This document shows, one piece after another, positions 1-8,207 of a stretch of 64,000 nt of DNA (positions are counted from its first letter, which is position 1; every line of letters begins with the position of its first letter). The translations under genes were made by a program, and so were the position numbers. The DNA is taken from the NCBI GenBank assembly GCA_035554115.1, contig DATMIW010000070.1:52953-116952 (forward strand), given 5' to 3'. Source of the stretch: CAXTSE01 sp035554115. GTDB taxonomy: Bacteria; Actinomycetota; Actinomycetes; Actinomycetales; Microbacteriaceae. The notes beneath the pieces were generated by a model. That model made no database searches. It saw only the letters and a program-made list of their open reading frames with translations, and had not been told where the DNA came from.

Positions 1-342
1 GGAGTGGGGGAGCGCGGAACGGGCAGCCTCGAGACCTCCGATGCCGTTCTGCACGACGAGAACGGGGACCCCCTCGAGAAGCTGTGCGTTGTCGGCGAGC
101 GTGGCCGCGGCATCCTGAGCCTTGGTGGTCAGGATCGCGAACTCGGGTCGCGCGGCCAGCGTCGCGTGAGCCACAACCCGTGCCTCGATCTCGCCAAAAC
201 CCCCGTCGACGTGCAGCCCGTGCTGTTGCAGTGCCGCAAGATGCTCGCCCCGCGCGGTCACCAGCACCTCGTGACCTTCCCGCGAGAGGAGGGCGGCCAG
301 CGTCCCGCCGACCGCCCCCGCTCCGAGCACTGCTATTCGCAT
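1..342 (-). CDS. 2-dehydropantoate 2-reductase-like protein, N-terminal part (runs off left end)
   Basis: Only the first 114 codons lie in the window. They begin with the Rossmann fold MRIAVLGAGAVGG, followed by LAALLSREGHEVLVTARG and a TTKAQD segment, the pattern of the ApbA/PanE family. The family reduces ketopantoate to pantoate with NADPH in coenzyme A synthesis, but many paralogues act on other 2-keto acids, so the substrate is not settled. GGAGG sits immediately before the ATG (345-349). The gene starts 9 nt after the stop of the exporter upstream on the same strand, so the two are probably co-transcribed. Confidence 0.8.
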   Translation of the reverse strand, partial: MRIAVLGAGAVGGTLAALLSREGHEVLVTARGEHLAALQQHGLHVDGGFGEIEARVVAHATLAARPEFAILTTKAQDAAATLADNAQLLEGVPVLVVQNGIGGLEAARSALPHS

Positions 343-351
343 GCCTCCAGG

Positions 352-1818
352 CTAGGCGTTGAGCTCCACGAGCTCAGCCTCCGCATCGGCCTCGAGCATT
401 GCCTCGTCAACCCCTTCGGCTACATGGGTGCCTCGTCCGGCGGGAAGGAACAGCGCAATGATCGCCGTGGCGAGCACCACGAAAGCACCGACATAGACCG
501 CGGGGATTGCCGCATCCACATAGCCGGTCGGGGTCAGTTCGCCGTTCGCACCTGTGAACACCGCGGTAAGCACGGCGATTCCGAGCGCGACACCGATTTC
601 GCGAAGGGTCGAGTTGGTTCCGCTTGCCTTTGCCGTGTCGGCCGGAGCGATTCGGGCGAGCACGGCCGTGGAAACCGGTGCGAAGACAAGTCCCATTCCG
701 ATTCCCGCCGAGATGAATGCGGGAAGCATCGTGCCGTAGGCCGTGTCGGCGTTGAGAACCGTCGCCAGCCAGAACAACCCCGCGGCCTGAAACAGCAGAC
801 CCGCGACGATCAGAATGCGGGTGCCGACGCGCGGCGCGAATATGCCCGCGAGGGGGGCAACGATCATGGGAGCCATCGTCCACGGGGTTGTCATCAACGC
901 GGCATCCAGCGGGCTGTGCCCCTGCACGATCTGCAGGAACTGGATGAGGATGAACACCGCGCCGAACATGCCGAAGCTGAACCCGAACCCGACAACATTC
1001 GCAATTGTGAAGCTGCGGTCGCGGAACAGGCGCAGCGGCAGCAGAGGAGCCGAGGCACGCGTCTCCCACAGGATGAACGCGGCGATGAGCACCGCGCCCC
1101 CGATGAGGCCCAGCAGCACCTCGAAGCTGCCCCAGCCTGCGTCGTTTCCGCGCACGATGCCGAAGACGAGCCCCAGCACGCCGAGGGCTGCGAGAACGAG
1201 GCCCACAACATCCGCGCGCAATTTGGCGCCGAACGCGTTGGGAAGCACGGCCAGCACGAACGGGATTGCCAGGATGCCGACGGGCACGTTGATCCAGAAG
1301 ATCGCCTCCCAGCTCCATCCCTCAATTACTGCACCGCCGATGAGGGGCCCGACCGCAACGCCCAAACCGGCGAGACCTCCCCAGATTCCGATGGCGAGGG
1401 GGCGGCGGCGCGGTTCGACGGCTCCGGCCAGCAAGGAGAGTGAAAGCGGCATGATTCCGGCGCCGCCCAGGCCCTGGACAGCCCGCGCGATGATCAGCTG
1501 TGTCGGATCGGTGCTCAATGCCGCGAAAACCGATGCGACCGTGAACAATGCGATTCCGACAACGAATACTGTGCGTCGCCCGAGTCGGTCGCCCAGGGCT
1601 ACGGCCATGAGGATGAGGCTCGCGAAGGCCAGGGTGTATGCGTTGACGAACCACTGCAGTTCTTCAACGCTGGCGCCGAGCTCGAGGCGAATGATCGGGA
1701 GCGCATTGGTCATGACGAGGTTGTCGAGTGTTGCCATGAAGAGGGGGATGCCGGTGGCAAGAACCACGAGCACGAACGGCACGCGGCGCACGGCTGTTGC
1801 TGTCGCAGGAGAAGACAT
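352..1818 (-). CDS. MFS multidrug transporter, DHA2 (14-helix) family
   Basis: A 488-aa very hydrophobic protein with the DHA2 layout of about 14 membrane helices. Family landmarks are ATLDNLVMTNALPII in helix 1, WFVNAYTLAFAS, the motif-A loop GDRLGRRTVF and the helix-5 motif around GLGVAVGPLIGG. It is probably a proton-driven drug or solvent exporter in the cytoplasmic membrane. I chose ATG 1818 because GGAG lies just upstream; an open frame continues to 1899 but would cross the operator and the regulator start. It is divergent from a TetR gene, with paired dyads between them, so ligand-relieved repression is likely. Confidence 0.9.
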   Translation of the reverse strand: MSSPATATAVRRVPFVLVVLATGIPLFMATLDNLVMTNALPIIRLELGASVEELQWFVNAYTLAFASLILMAVALGDRLGRRTVFVVGIALFTVASVFAALSTDPTQLIIARAVQGLGGAGIMPLSLSLLAGAVEPRRRPLAIGIWGGLAGLGVAVGPLIGGAVIEGWSWEAIFWINVPVGILAIPFVLAVLPNAFGAKLRADVVGLVLAALGVLGLVFGIVRGNDAGWGSFEVLLGLIGGAVLIAAFILWETRASAPLLPLRLFRDRSFTIANVVGFGFSFGMFGAVFILIQFLQIVQGHSPLDAALMTTPWTMAPMIVAPLAGIFAPRVGTRILIVAGLLFQAAGLFWLATVLNADTAYGTMLPAFISAGIGMGLVFAPVSTAVLARIAPADTAKASGTNSTLREIGVALGIAVLTAVFTGANGELTPTGYVDAAIPAVYVGAFVVLATAIIALFLPAGRGTHVAEGVDEAMLEADAEAELVELNA

Positions 1819-1835
1819 AAGGGCTCCGAACATTT

Positions 1836-1869
1836 GTAATCGAATGATTACTTCAGACAATAAGTAATC
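1836..1869. promoter_or_regulatory. Probable TetR operator, overlapping dyads
   Basis: In the 61-bp divergent gap there is a perfect dyad GTAATC-gaat-GATTAC (1836-1851). A second perfect dyad, GATTACTT (1846-1853) and AAGTAATC (1862-1869), shares one arm with it. An imperfect third half-site pair, GTAATC-aact-GATAC, runs to 1878. The GTAATC word recurs at a 28-bp interval. Position and symmetry fit binding of two TetR dimers that control both the exporter and the regulator itself. Confidence 0.8.
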
Positions 1870-1879
1870 AACTGATACC

Positions 1880-2521
1880 ATGTCAAGCGTGACCGACACG
1901 AAACCCGAAACCGCAACGCGGATGCGTTCCGCAGAGCGCCGTGAACAGGTGCTCGCCGCTGCCGCCAGCGTGTTCGGTGAGCGCGGATATGTCGGTGCTA
2001 CGACTGACGCAGTGGCCCGAGCGGCAGGAGTCAGCCAGCCCTATGTCGTGCGAATGTTCGGCACCAAGGCTGCGCTTTTCGAGGCCGTGCTGGCGCGCTC
2101 GCTCGACCGTCTGATCGAAGAGTTTCGTAGCGCAATCGACGAGAGCGCATCCGAACCCGAAGAACTGCCGGCGTGCATTGGGCGCAACTACATAGCCTTG
2201 CTGGCCGATCGCGGTCTGCTGCTGAGCCTCATGCAGGCGTTCATGTTGGGTGCAGATCCCGAGATCGGCCCCATTGCGCGAGCAGGGTTCCGCCGCGTCT
2301 ACGTTCTGCTCCGTGAGGAGGCGGGCTTCAGCCCCGAAGAAGCGACCCGGTTCTTGAGCGAGGGGATGATGCTCAACACCCTGGTCGGTCTCCGTATGGC
2401 CGCGGACTGGTCGGATCCCGTCGTGCGCGAAATGGTCGAAGGCGTGCGCCCGGAGAAGGCGATAATCATGCGCGACCTGGCTTCAGAGTCGAACCCCACC
2501 GCGTCTCGCCTCACCGTATGA
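1880..2521 (+). CDS. TetR/AcrR family transcriptional regulator
   Basis: A 213-aa protein. The N-terminal helix-turn-helix spans roughly residues 18-65 (RREQVLAAAASVFGERGY, then TTDAVARAAGVSQPYVVRMF). The rest is an all-helical ligand domain with no recognised signature. It almost certainly represses the divergent DHA2 exporter and itself through the dyads at 1836-1869. There is no Shine-Dalgarno before ATG 1880 and the operator lies almost against the start, so a leaderless message is possible. Its stop overlaps the truB start by four bases (ATGA), so truB may be translationally coupled to it. Confidence 0.88.
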   Translation: MSSVTDTKPETATRMRSAERREQVLAAAASVFGERGYVGATTDAVARAAGVSQPYVVRMFGTKAALFEAVLARSLDRLIEEFRSAIDESASEPEELPACIGRNYIALLADRGLLLSLMQAFMLGADPEIGPIARAGFRRVYVLLREEAGFSPEEATRFLSEGMMLNTLVGLRMAADWSDPVVREMVEGVRPEKAIIMRDLASESNPTASRLTV

Positions 2522-3453
2522 ACGAAACATCGCCCACCGGAATCCTTCTCGTCGACAAACCGCAGGGCATCACGAGTCACGACGTCGTCGCGCGCGCCCG
2601 TCGCGCGCTCGGAACGCGCAAAGTCGGCCACGCGGGAACCCTCGACCCGATGGCAACAGGCCTTCTCGTGCTCGGTGTGGGCAGTTCGACCCGTCTGCTC
2701 AGCTATGTCGTAGGGCTCGACAAGGATTACGAGGCCACGATTCGGCTGGGCCAATCGAGCGACACCGACGATGCCGACGGCGAGATTTCGGCCGCACGCT
2801 CGACCGATGCGGTAAGCGCAGATGCGCTCGCCACTGGTATAGCCGCCCTCACCGGGAGCATCTCGCAGGTGCCATCGACTTTCAGTGCCATCAAGGTCGA
2901 CGGTCGTCGCTCCTACGACCTCGCGAGGGCCGGCCACGCCGTCGAACTCGCCTCGCGCGCTGTCACCGTGTCGCGCTTTGAGGTCCGGGCCCGACGCGAA
3001 GCGACAGTCGACGGCACGCCGGTAATCGATCTGGATGTCGCGGTGACCTGCTCATCTGGCACCTATATCCGCGCCCTGGCCCGCGATCTCGGCAGTGCGC
3101 TGGGCGTCGGCGGGCACCTCACCGCCCTACGGCGCACCCGAATCGGTCCCTTCGTCGTTGCCGACGCAACGGTTCTTGAATCACAGCGCCCTTCTCCGGA
3201 TGAGCCGTCACCGATTCACGCCGCCGATCTGCGCACAGCCGCGGCCACTGCCAGACAGCTTTTCCCCACCCTCGCCCTCGACGAGTCGGAGGCTGTCGCC
3301 CTGAGCCAGGGCAAGCGGCTAGCCGTCGACGTTCCCGACGCAGCAATTGTGGCGGCGCTCGCTCCGGACGGACATCTTGTGGGTCTGGTCTCGGTTACTG
3401 ACGGCGAGGCGCGGGTGCTCGTGAATTTTCCGACAGAAGGGCGTGTTTCGTGA
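2518..3453 (+). CDS. truB: tRNA pseudouridine(55) synthase TruB
   Basis: Makes pseudouridine 55 in the T-loop of tRNAs. The 311-aa protein starts GILLVDKPQGITSHDVV and holds the catalytic segment GHAGTLDPMATGLL with the active-site Asp at about residue 44. It also has the TruB motifs GLDKDYEATIRLG, FSAIKVDGRRSYDLAR and CSSGTYIRALARDLG. Its length is normal for an actinobacterial TruB with a short C-terminal domain. It overlaps the TetR gene (ATGA) and the next gene (GTGA) by four bases each, so all are probably translated from one mRNA leading to ribF. Confidence 0.96.
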   Translation: MNETSPTGILLVDKPQGITSHDVVARARRALGTRKVGHAGTLDPMATGLLVLGVGSSTRLLSYVVGLDKDYEATIRLGQSSDTDDADGEISAARSTDAVSADALATGIAALTGSISQVPSTFSAIKVDGRRSYDLARAGHAVELASRAVTVSRFEVRARREATVDGTPVIDLDVAVTCSSGTYIRALARDLGSALGVGGHLTALRRTRIGPFVVADATVLESQRPSPDEPSPIHAADLRTAAATARQLFPTLALDESEAVALSQGKRLAVDVPDAAIVAALAPDGHLVGLVSVTDGEARVLVNFPTEGRVS

Positions 3454-3818
3454 TCCTGGGCTTCACCGTGATCCTCATCGGGGTCGCCGTCTTGGTTGGC
3501 GCGGTCTGCGTTGTGCTGGGGCTCGTCGGCAAGCGCCCCGCAGACATCAGCATTCTCGGGGTGGCCGTCGTCGAGCTTCTGGTCCTCGCGCAGATTGTGA
3601 TCGCGATTATTGCGCCTGCTGTCGGCAATGAACCCACGGGAAGCGGGCTCGAATTCTGGGTGTACCTCGTCACCGCGGCAATCATTCCTCCTCTGGCCCT
3701 TGTGTGGGCGCTTCTTGAGCGCACGCGATGGAGCACCGTGGTGTTGGGAGTAGCAGCTCTCGCCATTGCGGTCATGGCCTACCGCATGCATCAAATCTGG
3801 ACCGTCCAACTGGCCTAG
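3450..3818 (+). CDS. Small membrane protein between truB and ribF
   Basis: A 122-aa protein beginning at a GTG that overlaps the truB stop (GTGA). It shows about four hydrophobic helices (ILGFTVILIGVAVLVGAVC, DISILGVAVVELLVLAQ, a third around VYLVTAAIIPPLALVW, and VVLGVAALAIAVMAY) with short loops. It has no catalytic motif that I recognise. The coupling to truB and ribF suggests conserved gene order rather than a known shared function. Confidence 0.72.
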   Translation: MILGFTVILIGVAVLVGAVCVVLGLVGKRPADISILGVAVVELLVLAQIVIAIIAPAVGNEPTGSGLEFWVYLVTAAIIPPLALVWALLERTRWSTVVLGVAALAIAVMAYRMHQIWTVQLA

Positions 3819-3829
3819 GCTTTCCTTCG

Positions 3830-4279
3830 ATGCCCACCTCCGCCCCGCCTCGCACACCGTCCCGGATTACGGGCGTCGGTCGTGTGCTCGTCGCGGTCTA
3901 CGGGATCCTCGCGATTGCCGCCATCGGGCGCTCAGTATTCCAGATCGTCGACCGCTTCTCTGAGGCTCCGGTGGCGTTCTCGCTCTCCGCACTCTCCGCG
4001 GCGGTCTACCTCGTGGCGACTCTCGCGCTGGCTCTCGGATGGCATCGAGTCGCCGTCGCCACAATCGCATTCGAGCTCGCCGGGGTCCTCATCGTCGGCA
4101 CAATCAGCCTGGTAGCCCCCGCTTTCATCGGCCTTGGGTCGATCGAGCCCTTCGGTCGCACTGCCACGGTGTGGAGCGTCTTCGGCGCTGGCTACCTGTT
4201 CATCCCCCTTGTGCTCCCGGTTCTCGGTCTTCTGTGGCTGCGCAGCCGGAATCCTCGTGCGGCTGCGGCGAGAGGCTAA
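3830..4279 (+). CDS. Putative membrane protein upstream of ribF
   Basis: A 149-aa protein with four predicted membrane helices (VLVAVYGILAIAAIGRSVF, a second around LSALSAAVYLVATLALALGW, a third near VAGTISLV, and FGAGYLFIPLVLPVLGLLWL) and a basic tail. I use ATG 3830, 11 nt after the previous stop; an upstream in-frame extension would lie wholly inside the preceding gene. The ribF start follows only 2 nt after its stop. I cannot assign a function. Confidence 0.7.
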   Translation: MPTSAPPRTPSRITGVGRVLVAVYGILAIAAIGRSVFQIVDRFSEAPVAFSLSALSAAVYLVATLALALGWHRVAVATIAFELAGVLIVGTISLVAPAFIGLGSIEPFGRTATVWSVFGAGYLFIPLVLPVLGLLWLRSRNPRAAAARG

Positions 4280-4281
4280 TC

Positions 4282-5238
4282 GTGCAGATATTTGAGGGGC
4301 TCGCGGCGGTCCCGCAAGGTTTCGGTCCGTCGGCGGTCACAATCGGCAAGTTCGATGGTTTGCACCTCGGGCACCGCGGCGTCATCGCTCAGCTGCGCGC
4401 GAGGGCCGGCGAATTGGGCCTGGTGTCCACTGTCGTGACCTTCGACCGGCATCCACTTGCCGTGCTCAAACCCGAATTGGCTCCGACCCCTCTCGTGAGC
4501 CCGGCGCAGAGGCTTGAACTTCTCTCCGAGTCGGGAGTCGATGCAGTCGTAGTTCTTGCATTCTTGACCGAGATGGCGCAGATGCTTCCCGAGGACTTCG
4601 TGCGCACCGTCCTCGTCGATCGGCTTAATGCCAAGCTCGTGCTGGCGGGTTCTGACTTCCGGTTCGGTTTGGGGGGAGCGGGCGACACCTCAGCGCTCGA
4701 GGGCTTCGGTGAACGCTACGGATTCGAGGTCGCCCTCATCGATGACGTGCGGCTTCCTGAAGGAGAGCGTCGCGCATCGTCGAAATGGATCCGTGAGCTG
4801 CTGAGCAAGGGCCGGGTGCACGAGGCCGGGACTCTGCTGGGACGCCCGCCGGCCATTCGCTCGGTGGTCGTGCATGGCGAACGTCGCGGTCATGAACTCG
4901 GATTCCCGACAGCAAACCTTGACCCGAAAATCGAGGGCATGGTCCCGGTCGACGGCGTGTATTCGGGATGGGCAATCGTCGACGGCGTGACATACGGAGC
5001 CGCGGTGTCGATCGGCAACAACCCGACCTTCGACGGCGTACTCCAGCATCAGGTCGAGGCCCACCTCCTCGACGTTGACGAAGACCTCGACATTTACGGT
5101 CGGGAGATCGAGATCCAGTTCGTCGAGCACGTGCGACCTATGGTCAAATTCGACTCGATCGAGACGCTCATCGCGCAGATGGAAGACGACGTCGCCGGCG
5201 TGCGGCGTACTCTCGGGCGACCCGCGCCTGCCCCCTGA
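4282..5238 (+). CDS. ribF: Bifunctional riboflavin kinase / FAD synthetase RibF
   Basis: Phosphorylates riboflavin to FMN and then adenylylates FMN to FAD. The 318-aa protein has the N-terminal nucleotidyltransferase domain with GKFDGLHLGHRG (HxGH-type motif, near residue 25) and SSKWIRELL. The C-terminal kinase domain has GERRGHELGFPTANL (PTAN motif, near residue 210), followed by GVYSGWAI, SIGNNPTFDG and the conserved Glu region EAHLLD. I chose GTG 4282 because AGAGG lies upstream and the protein begins like its homologues. It is the last gene of the truB operon. Confidence 0.95.
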   Translation: MQIFEGLAAVPQGFGPSAVTIGKFDGLHLGHRGVIAQLRARAGELGLVSTVVTFDRHPLAVLKPELAPTPLVSPAQRLELLSESGVDAVVVLAFLTEMAQMLPEDFVRTVLVDRLNAKLVLAGSDFRFGLGGAGDTSALEGFGERYGFEVALIDDVRLPEGERRASSKWIRELLSKGRVHEAGTLLGRPPAIRSVVVHGERRGHELGFPTANLDPKIEGMVPVDGVYSGWAIVDGVTYGAAVSIGNNPTFDGVLQHQVEAHLLDVDEDLDIYGREIEIQFVEHVRPMVKFDSIETLIAQMEDDVAGVRRTLGRPAPAP

Positions 5239-5270
5239 GCTGGCGGCTGCCGAATCTCGGTGGTCGCACC

Positions 5271-5276
5271 TACACT
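5271..5276 (+). promoter_or_regulatory. Candidate -10 box (TACACT), leaderless start
   Basis: TACACT lies 6 nt before the GTG at 5283 with no ribosome-binding site between them, matching the TAnnnT pattern seen before many starts in this window. Confidence 0.5.
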
Positions 5277-5282
5277 GACGCC

Positions 5283-5699
5283 GTGGACGAAGTCGTGGTC
5301 GTGGAGCGGGTCATCGACCTCCCGTGGGTGATTGTCGTCGACGCGTTCATCGACCCGATCCTCGTTGAGGGATGGATGCATCCGACGGCTCGCTTAGTCC
5401 CCGACGGTAGCGCGATTCCCCCGCAGGGAGTGCCCATCGTTTCGGAGACAGATGAGCTAGGGCAGGTCCAGGTCGAGCTGTACGAGCGGGCCAGGGGCAC
5501 CCGCGGTGCCTCGACGCGCGTGGTGATCACCGTGCAGTCGTCTCTCGAGCCTCACCGCAGCACCCTTCTGAGGGCGAGCTGGCTGACGCGGATCGACCAG
5601 CTGGAGGGGCTGCTTCGCGGGCATCCCGTCGACTGGGAGCACTGGGATGAGCAATACGGGGCCGACTACGCGGGCTATCTCGCGCAGGGCGCGTCGTAG
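5283..5699 (+). CDS. Hypothetical protein, possibly SRPBCC/START-like fold
   Basis: A 138-aa soluble protein. The segment VIDLPWVIVVDAFIDPILVEGWMHP and the closing WEHWDEQYGADYAGYLA recall SRPBCC (polyketide cyclase/AHSA1-like) proteins, which begin with a beta strand, 'W..ITDP..V..W' and end in a long helix. That assignment is tentative. The GTG start at 5283 has a TACACT box 6 nt upstream and no Shine-Dalgarno. It stands between ribF and the deoC operon, each apparently with its own promoter. Confidence 0.65.
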   Translation: MDEVVVVERVIDLPWVIVVDAFIDPILVEGWMHPTARLVPDGSAIPPQGVPIVSETDELGQVQVELYERARGTRGASTRVVITVQSSLEPHRSTLLRASWLTRIDQLEGLLRGHPVDWEHWDEQYGADYAGYLAQGAS

Positions 5700-5739
5700 T
5701 CCGGATGCCCCACCCCGGCCGAGGTGCAGCTCGGCTCGG

Positions 5740-5745
5740 TAGACT
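5740..5745 (+). promoter_or_regulatory. Candidate -10 box (TAGACT) of the deoC operon
   Basis: TAGACT ends 6 nt before the deoC ATG (5752), with no Shine-Dalgarno. This fits a leaderless transcript starting at the ATG. No good -35 hexamer is visible. Confidence 0.55.
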
Positions 5746-5751
5746 CCCTAG

Positions 5752-6765
5752 ATGACCGTGCAGCGGGGTGACACCCTGGCAACCGCGGAGCGGGCGACAC
5801 GCCTGCTCGGCGGCGAGCTGACGGAAACCGGTTTGCGACGCCACCTCGCAGCTCTCCCGCGGGTCGACGGTGTCGGACTCGAGCAGCGCGCACAGACCCT
5901 CGGCACGCGGTCCATCAAAACGACCTCCAAGGCCCAAGCTCTCGACACGATAATCGGGCTTATCGATCTCACCACGCTCGAGGGTGCCGACACCCCCGGC
6001 CGCATTCGATCCCTTGTCGCGAAGGCTCGGCGACCCGATTCCACAGATCTCGCCACACCCCGCGTCGCGGCGGTCTGCGTGTACGGAGATCGGGTGGCTG
6101 ACGCGGTTGCGGCTCTCGGAATCGATCACGGCGATCCGGATGCGGGCCTCATATCCGTCGCGGCCGTCGCTACTGCCTTCCCCAGTGGGCGCGCGTCCTT
6201 GCGCATCAAGCTCGCCGACACGGCCGAGGCAGTGGCCGCCGGCGCTGACGAAATCGACATGGTGATCGATCGTGGGGCGTTTCTTGCAGGCCGCTACGGA
6301 CAGGTTTTCGACGAAATCGTTGCCGTCCGCCAGGCCTGTCAACGTGCGGATGGAACAGCCGCCCACCTCAAGGTGATCCTCGAGACGGGTGAGCTGGCGA
6401 CGTACGACAATGTGCGCCGCGCATCGTGGCTGGCAATTCTGGCCGGTGCGGACTTCATCAAGACCTCAACGGGCAAAGTCGCGCCCGCGGCCACCCTGCC
6501 GGTCACGCTGCTCATGCTCGAGGTCGTGCGCGACTGGCATCGGCTGACGGGCGAGAGCATTGGGGTGAAGCCGGCCGGCGGCATCCGAAGCTCGAAGGAC
6601 GCAATCCGATACCTCGTAACCGTGGCCGAAACTGTGGGGGAGCGCTGGCTGCAGCCGCATCTGTTCCGGTTCGGCGCATCGGGGCTGCTCAACGATGTAT
6701 TGCTGCAGCGTCAGAAGATTTCGACAGGCCGGTACTCCGGCCCCGACTATGTGACGGCGGACTGA
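5752..6765 (+). CDS. deoC: Deoxyribose-phosphate aldolase DeoC
   Basis: Cleaves 2-deoxyribose-5-phosphate to glyceraldehyde-3-phosphate and acetaldehyde in deoxynucleoside catabolism. The 337-aa protein contains EIDMVIDRGAFLAG, LKVILETGEL, FIKTSTGKV with the Schiff-base lysine (about residue 239) and GVKPAGGIR with the second active-site lysine. It is longer than the roughly 220-aa E. coli type; the extra N-terminal part of about 100 residues (LRRHLAALPRVDGVG to IGLIDLTTLEGADTPGR) matches the long actinobacterial/animal form. It shares one base with the downstream aldehyde dehydrogenase (TGATG), which could oxidise the acetaldehyde. Confidence 0.94.
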   Translation: MTVQRGDTLATAERATRLLGGELTETGLRRHLAALPRVDGVGLEQRAQTLGTRSIKTTSKAQALDTIIGLIDLTTLEGADTPGRIRSLVAKARRPDSTDLATPRVAAVCVYGDRVADAVAALGIDHGDPDAGLISVAAVATAFPSGRASLRIKLADTAEAVAAGADEIDMVIDRGAFLAGRYGQVFDEIVAVRQACQRADGTAAHLKVILETGELATYDNVRRASWLAILAGADFIKTSTGKVAPAATLPVTLLMLEVVRDWHRLTGESIGVKPAGGIRSSKDAIRYLVTVAETVGERWLQPHLFRFGASGLLNDVLLQRQKISTGRYSGPDYVTAD

Positions 6766-8207
6766 TGGGTTTCTTGGACTACGCTCCCGCGCCGGAGTCG
6801 ACGAGCATCCTGCGACTGCGCCCCAGCTACGGTCTTTTCATCGACGGTGACTTCTCTGACGGGTCGGGTGCGGAATTCACGACGATATCCCCGGCAACCG
6901 AGCAGCCGATTGCCCGGATCGCGAGTGCTGACGCGGGGGACGTTGACCGTGCGGTGGCCGCGGCACGGCGTGCTTTCGACACGACATGGTCGACGATGCG
7001 CGGCACCGATCGCGGCAAATACCTGTTCCGCATCGCGCGACTCATTCAGGAGCGCGCCCGCGAGTTGGCCGTCGCCGAGACATTCGACAACGGCAAGCCG
7101 ATCCGTGAGAGCCGGGATGTCGACATTCCGCTTGTCGCGGCCTGGTTCTTCTACTACGCGGGCTGGGCCGACAAACTCGACTACGCGGGCCTGGGCGCTG
7201 CCCCGCGTCCGCTCGGTGTTGCCGCGCAGATCATTCCGTGGAACTTCCCGCTGCTCATGCTGGCGTGGAAGATCGCCCCGGCACTGGCAACCGGCAATAC
7301 CGTCGTTCTCAAACCCGCCGAGACAACCCCTCTCACAGCGCTGCTGTTTGCCGAGATTCTGCAGCAGGCCGATCTTCCCGCCGGCGTCGTGAATATCATC
7401 ACGGGGGCGGGCGACACGGGCGCCGCGCTCGTGCGGCATCCGGATGTCGACAAGATCGCTTTCACGGGTTCGACGGCTGTGGGGCGAGAGATCGCCAAAG
7501 CCGTGGCGGGGCGCCCCACGCGGGTCAGTCTTGAGCTGGGGGGCAAAGGCGCCAACATCGTGTTCGACGATGCCCCGCTCGATGAGGCCGTCGAGGGCAT
7601 CGTCAACGGGATCTTCTTCAATCAGGGACAGGTGTGCTGCGCAGGAAGCCGCTTGCTGGTGCAGGAGAACATTCACGAGGAGGTTGTGGCCCGCCTGAAG
7701 GAGCGCCTCACGACACTACGTCTGGGTGACCCGCTCGACAAGAACACCGATATCGGTGCGATCAACTCGGCCGAACAGCTCGCGCGCATCCGGCGCTTGA
7801 GCGATCTGGGGGAGGCCGAAGGCTCCGAGCGGTGGACGGCACCGTGCGAAATCCCTGCGTCCGGCTTCTGGTTCGCGCCGACGCTGTTCACCGGGGTCAC
7901 GACGTCATCGACTATTGCCCGCGACGAGATCTTCGGACCCGTTCTATCGGTCCTCACCTTCCGCACTCCCGCCGAGGCAATCGCGAAGGCCAACAACACG
8001 CCCTATGGGCTGTCGGCCGGAATCTGGAGTGACAAGGGCTCCAAGATCCTCGCGGTGGCGGATGGGCTGCGCGCCGGTGTGGTCTGGGCGAACACCTTCA
8101 ACCGCTTCGACCCGTCCTCGCCCTTCGGCGGCTACAAAGAATCCGGGTATGGCCGCGAGGGCGGCCGTCACGGCCTGACGAGCTACCTGCAGGGAGGGGC
8201 CATATGA
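6765..8207 (+). CDS. Aldehyde dehydrogenase (NAD-dependent), deoC operon
   Basis: A 480-aa complete ALDH. It has the N-terminal NAD-binding region (IIPWNFPLLMLAWKIAPAL, NTVVLKPAE), the FTGSTAVGREI turn, LELGGKG with the general-base Glu (about residue 256) and the nucleophile region NQGQVCCAGSR with Cys near residue 290. The end EIFGPVLSVLTF to PFGGYKESGYGREGG is intact. From context its likely substrate is acetaldehyde released by DeoC, though this is inferred. The start overlaps the deoC stop by one base; the end overlaps the next gene by four (ATGA). Confidence 0.92.
   Translation: MGFLDYAPAPESTSILRLRPSYGLFIDGDFSDGSGAEFTTISPATEQPIARIASADAGDVDRAVAAARRAFDTTWSTMRGTDRGKYLFRIARLIQERARELAVAETFDNGKPIRESRDVDIPLVAAWFFYYAGWADKLDYAGLGAAPRPLGVAAQIIPWNFPLLMLAWKIAPALATGNTVVLKPAETTPLTALLFAEILQQADLPAGVVNIITGAGDTGAALVRHPDVDKIAFTGSTAVGREIAKAVAGRPTRVSLELGGKGANIVFDDAPLDEAVEGIVNGIFFNQGQVCCAGSRLLVQENIHEEVVARLKERLTTLRLGDPLDKNTDIGAINSAEQLARIRRLSDLGEAEGSERWTAPCEIPASGFWFAPTLFTGVTTSSTIARDEIFGPVLSVLTFRTPAEAIAKANNTPYGLSAGIWSDKGSKILAVADGLRAGVVWANTFNRFDPSSPFGGYKESGYGREGGRHGLTSYLQGGAI

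Noticed and set aside
4..1443. 479-codon open frame opposite the exporter gene
   Set aside because: Arg/Glu/His-rich composition with no domain, fully antisense to a clear 14-helix transporter; a GC-rich shadow.
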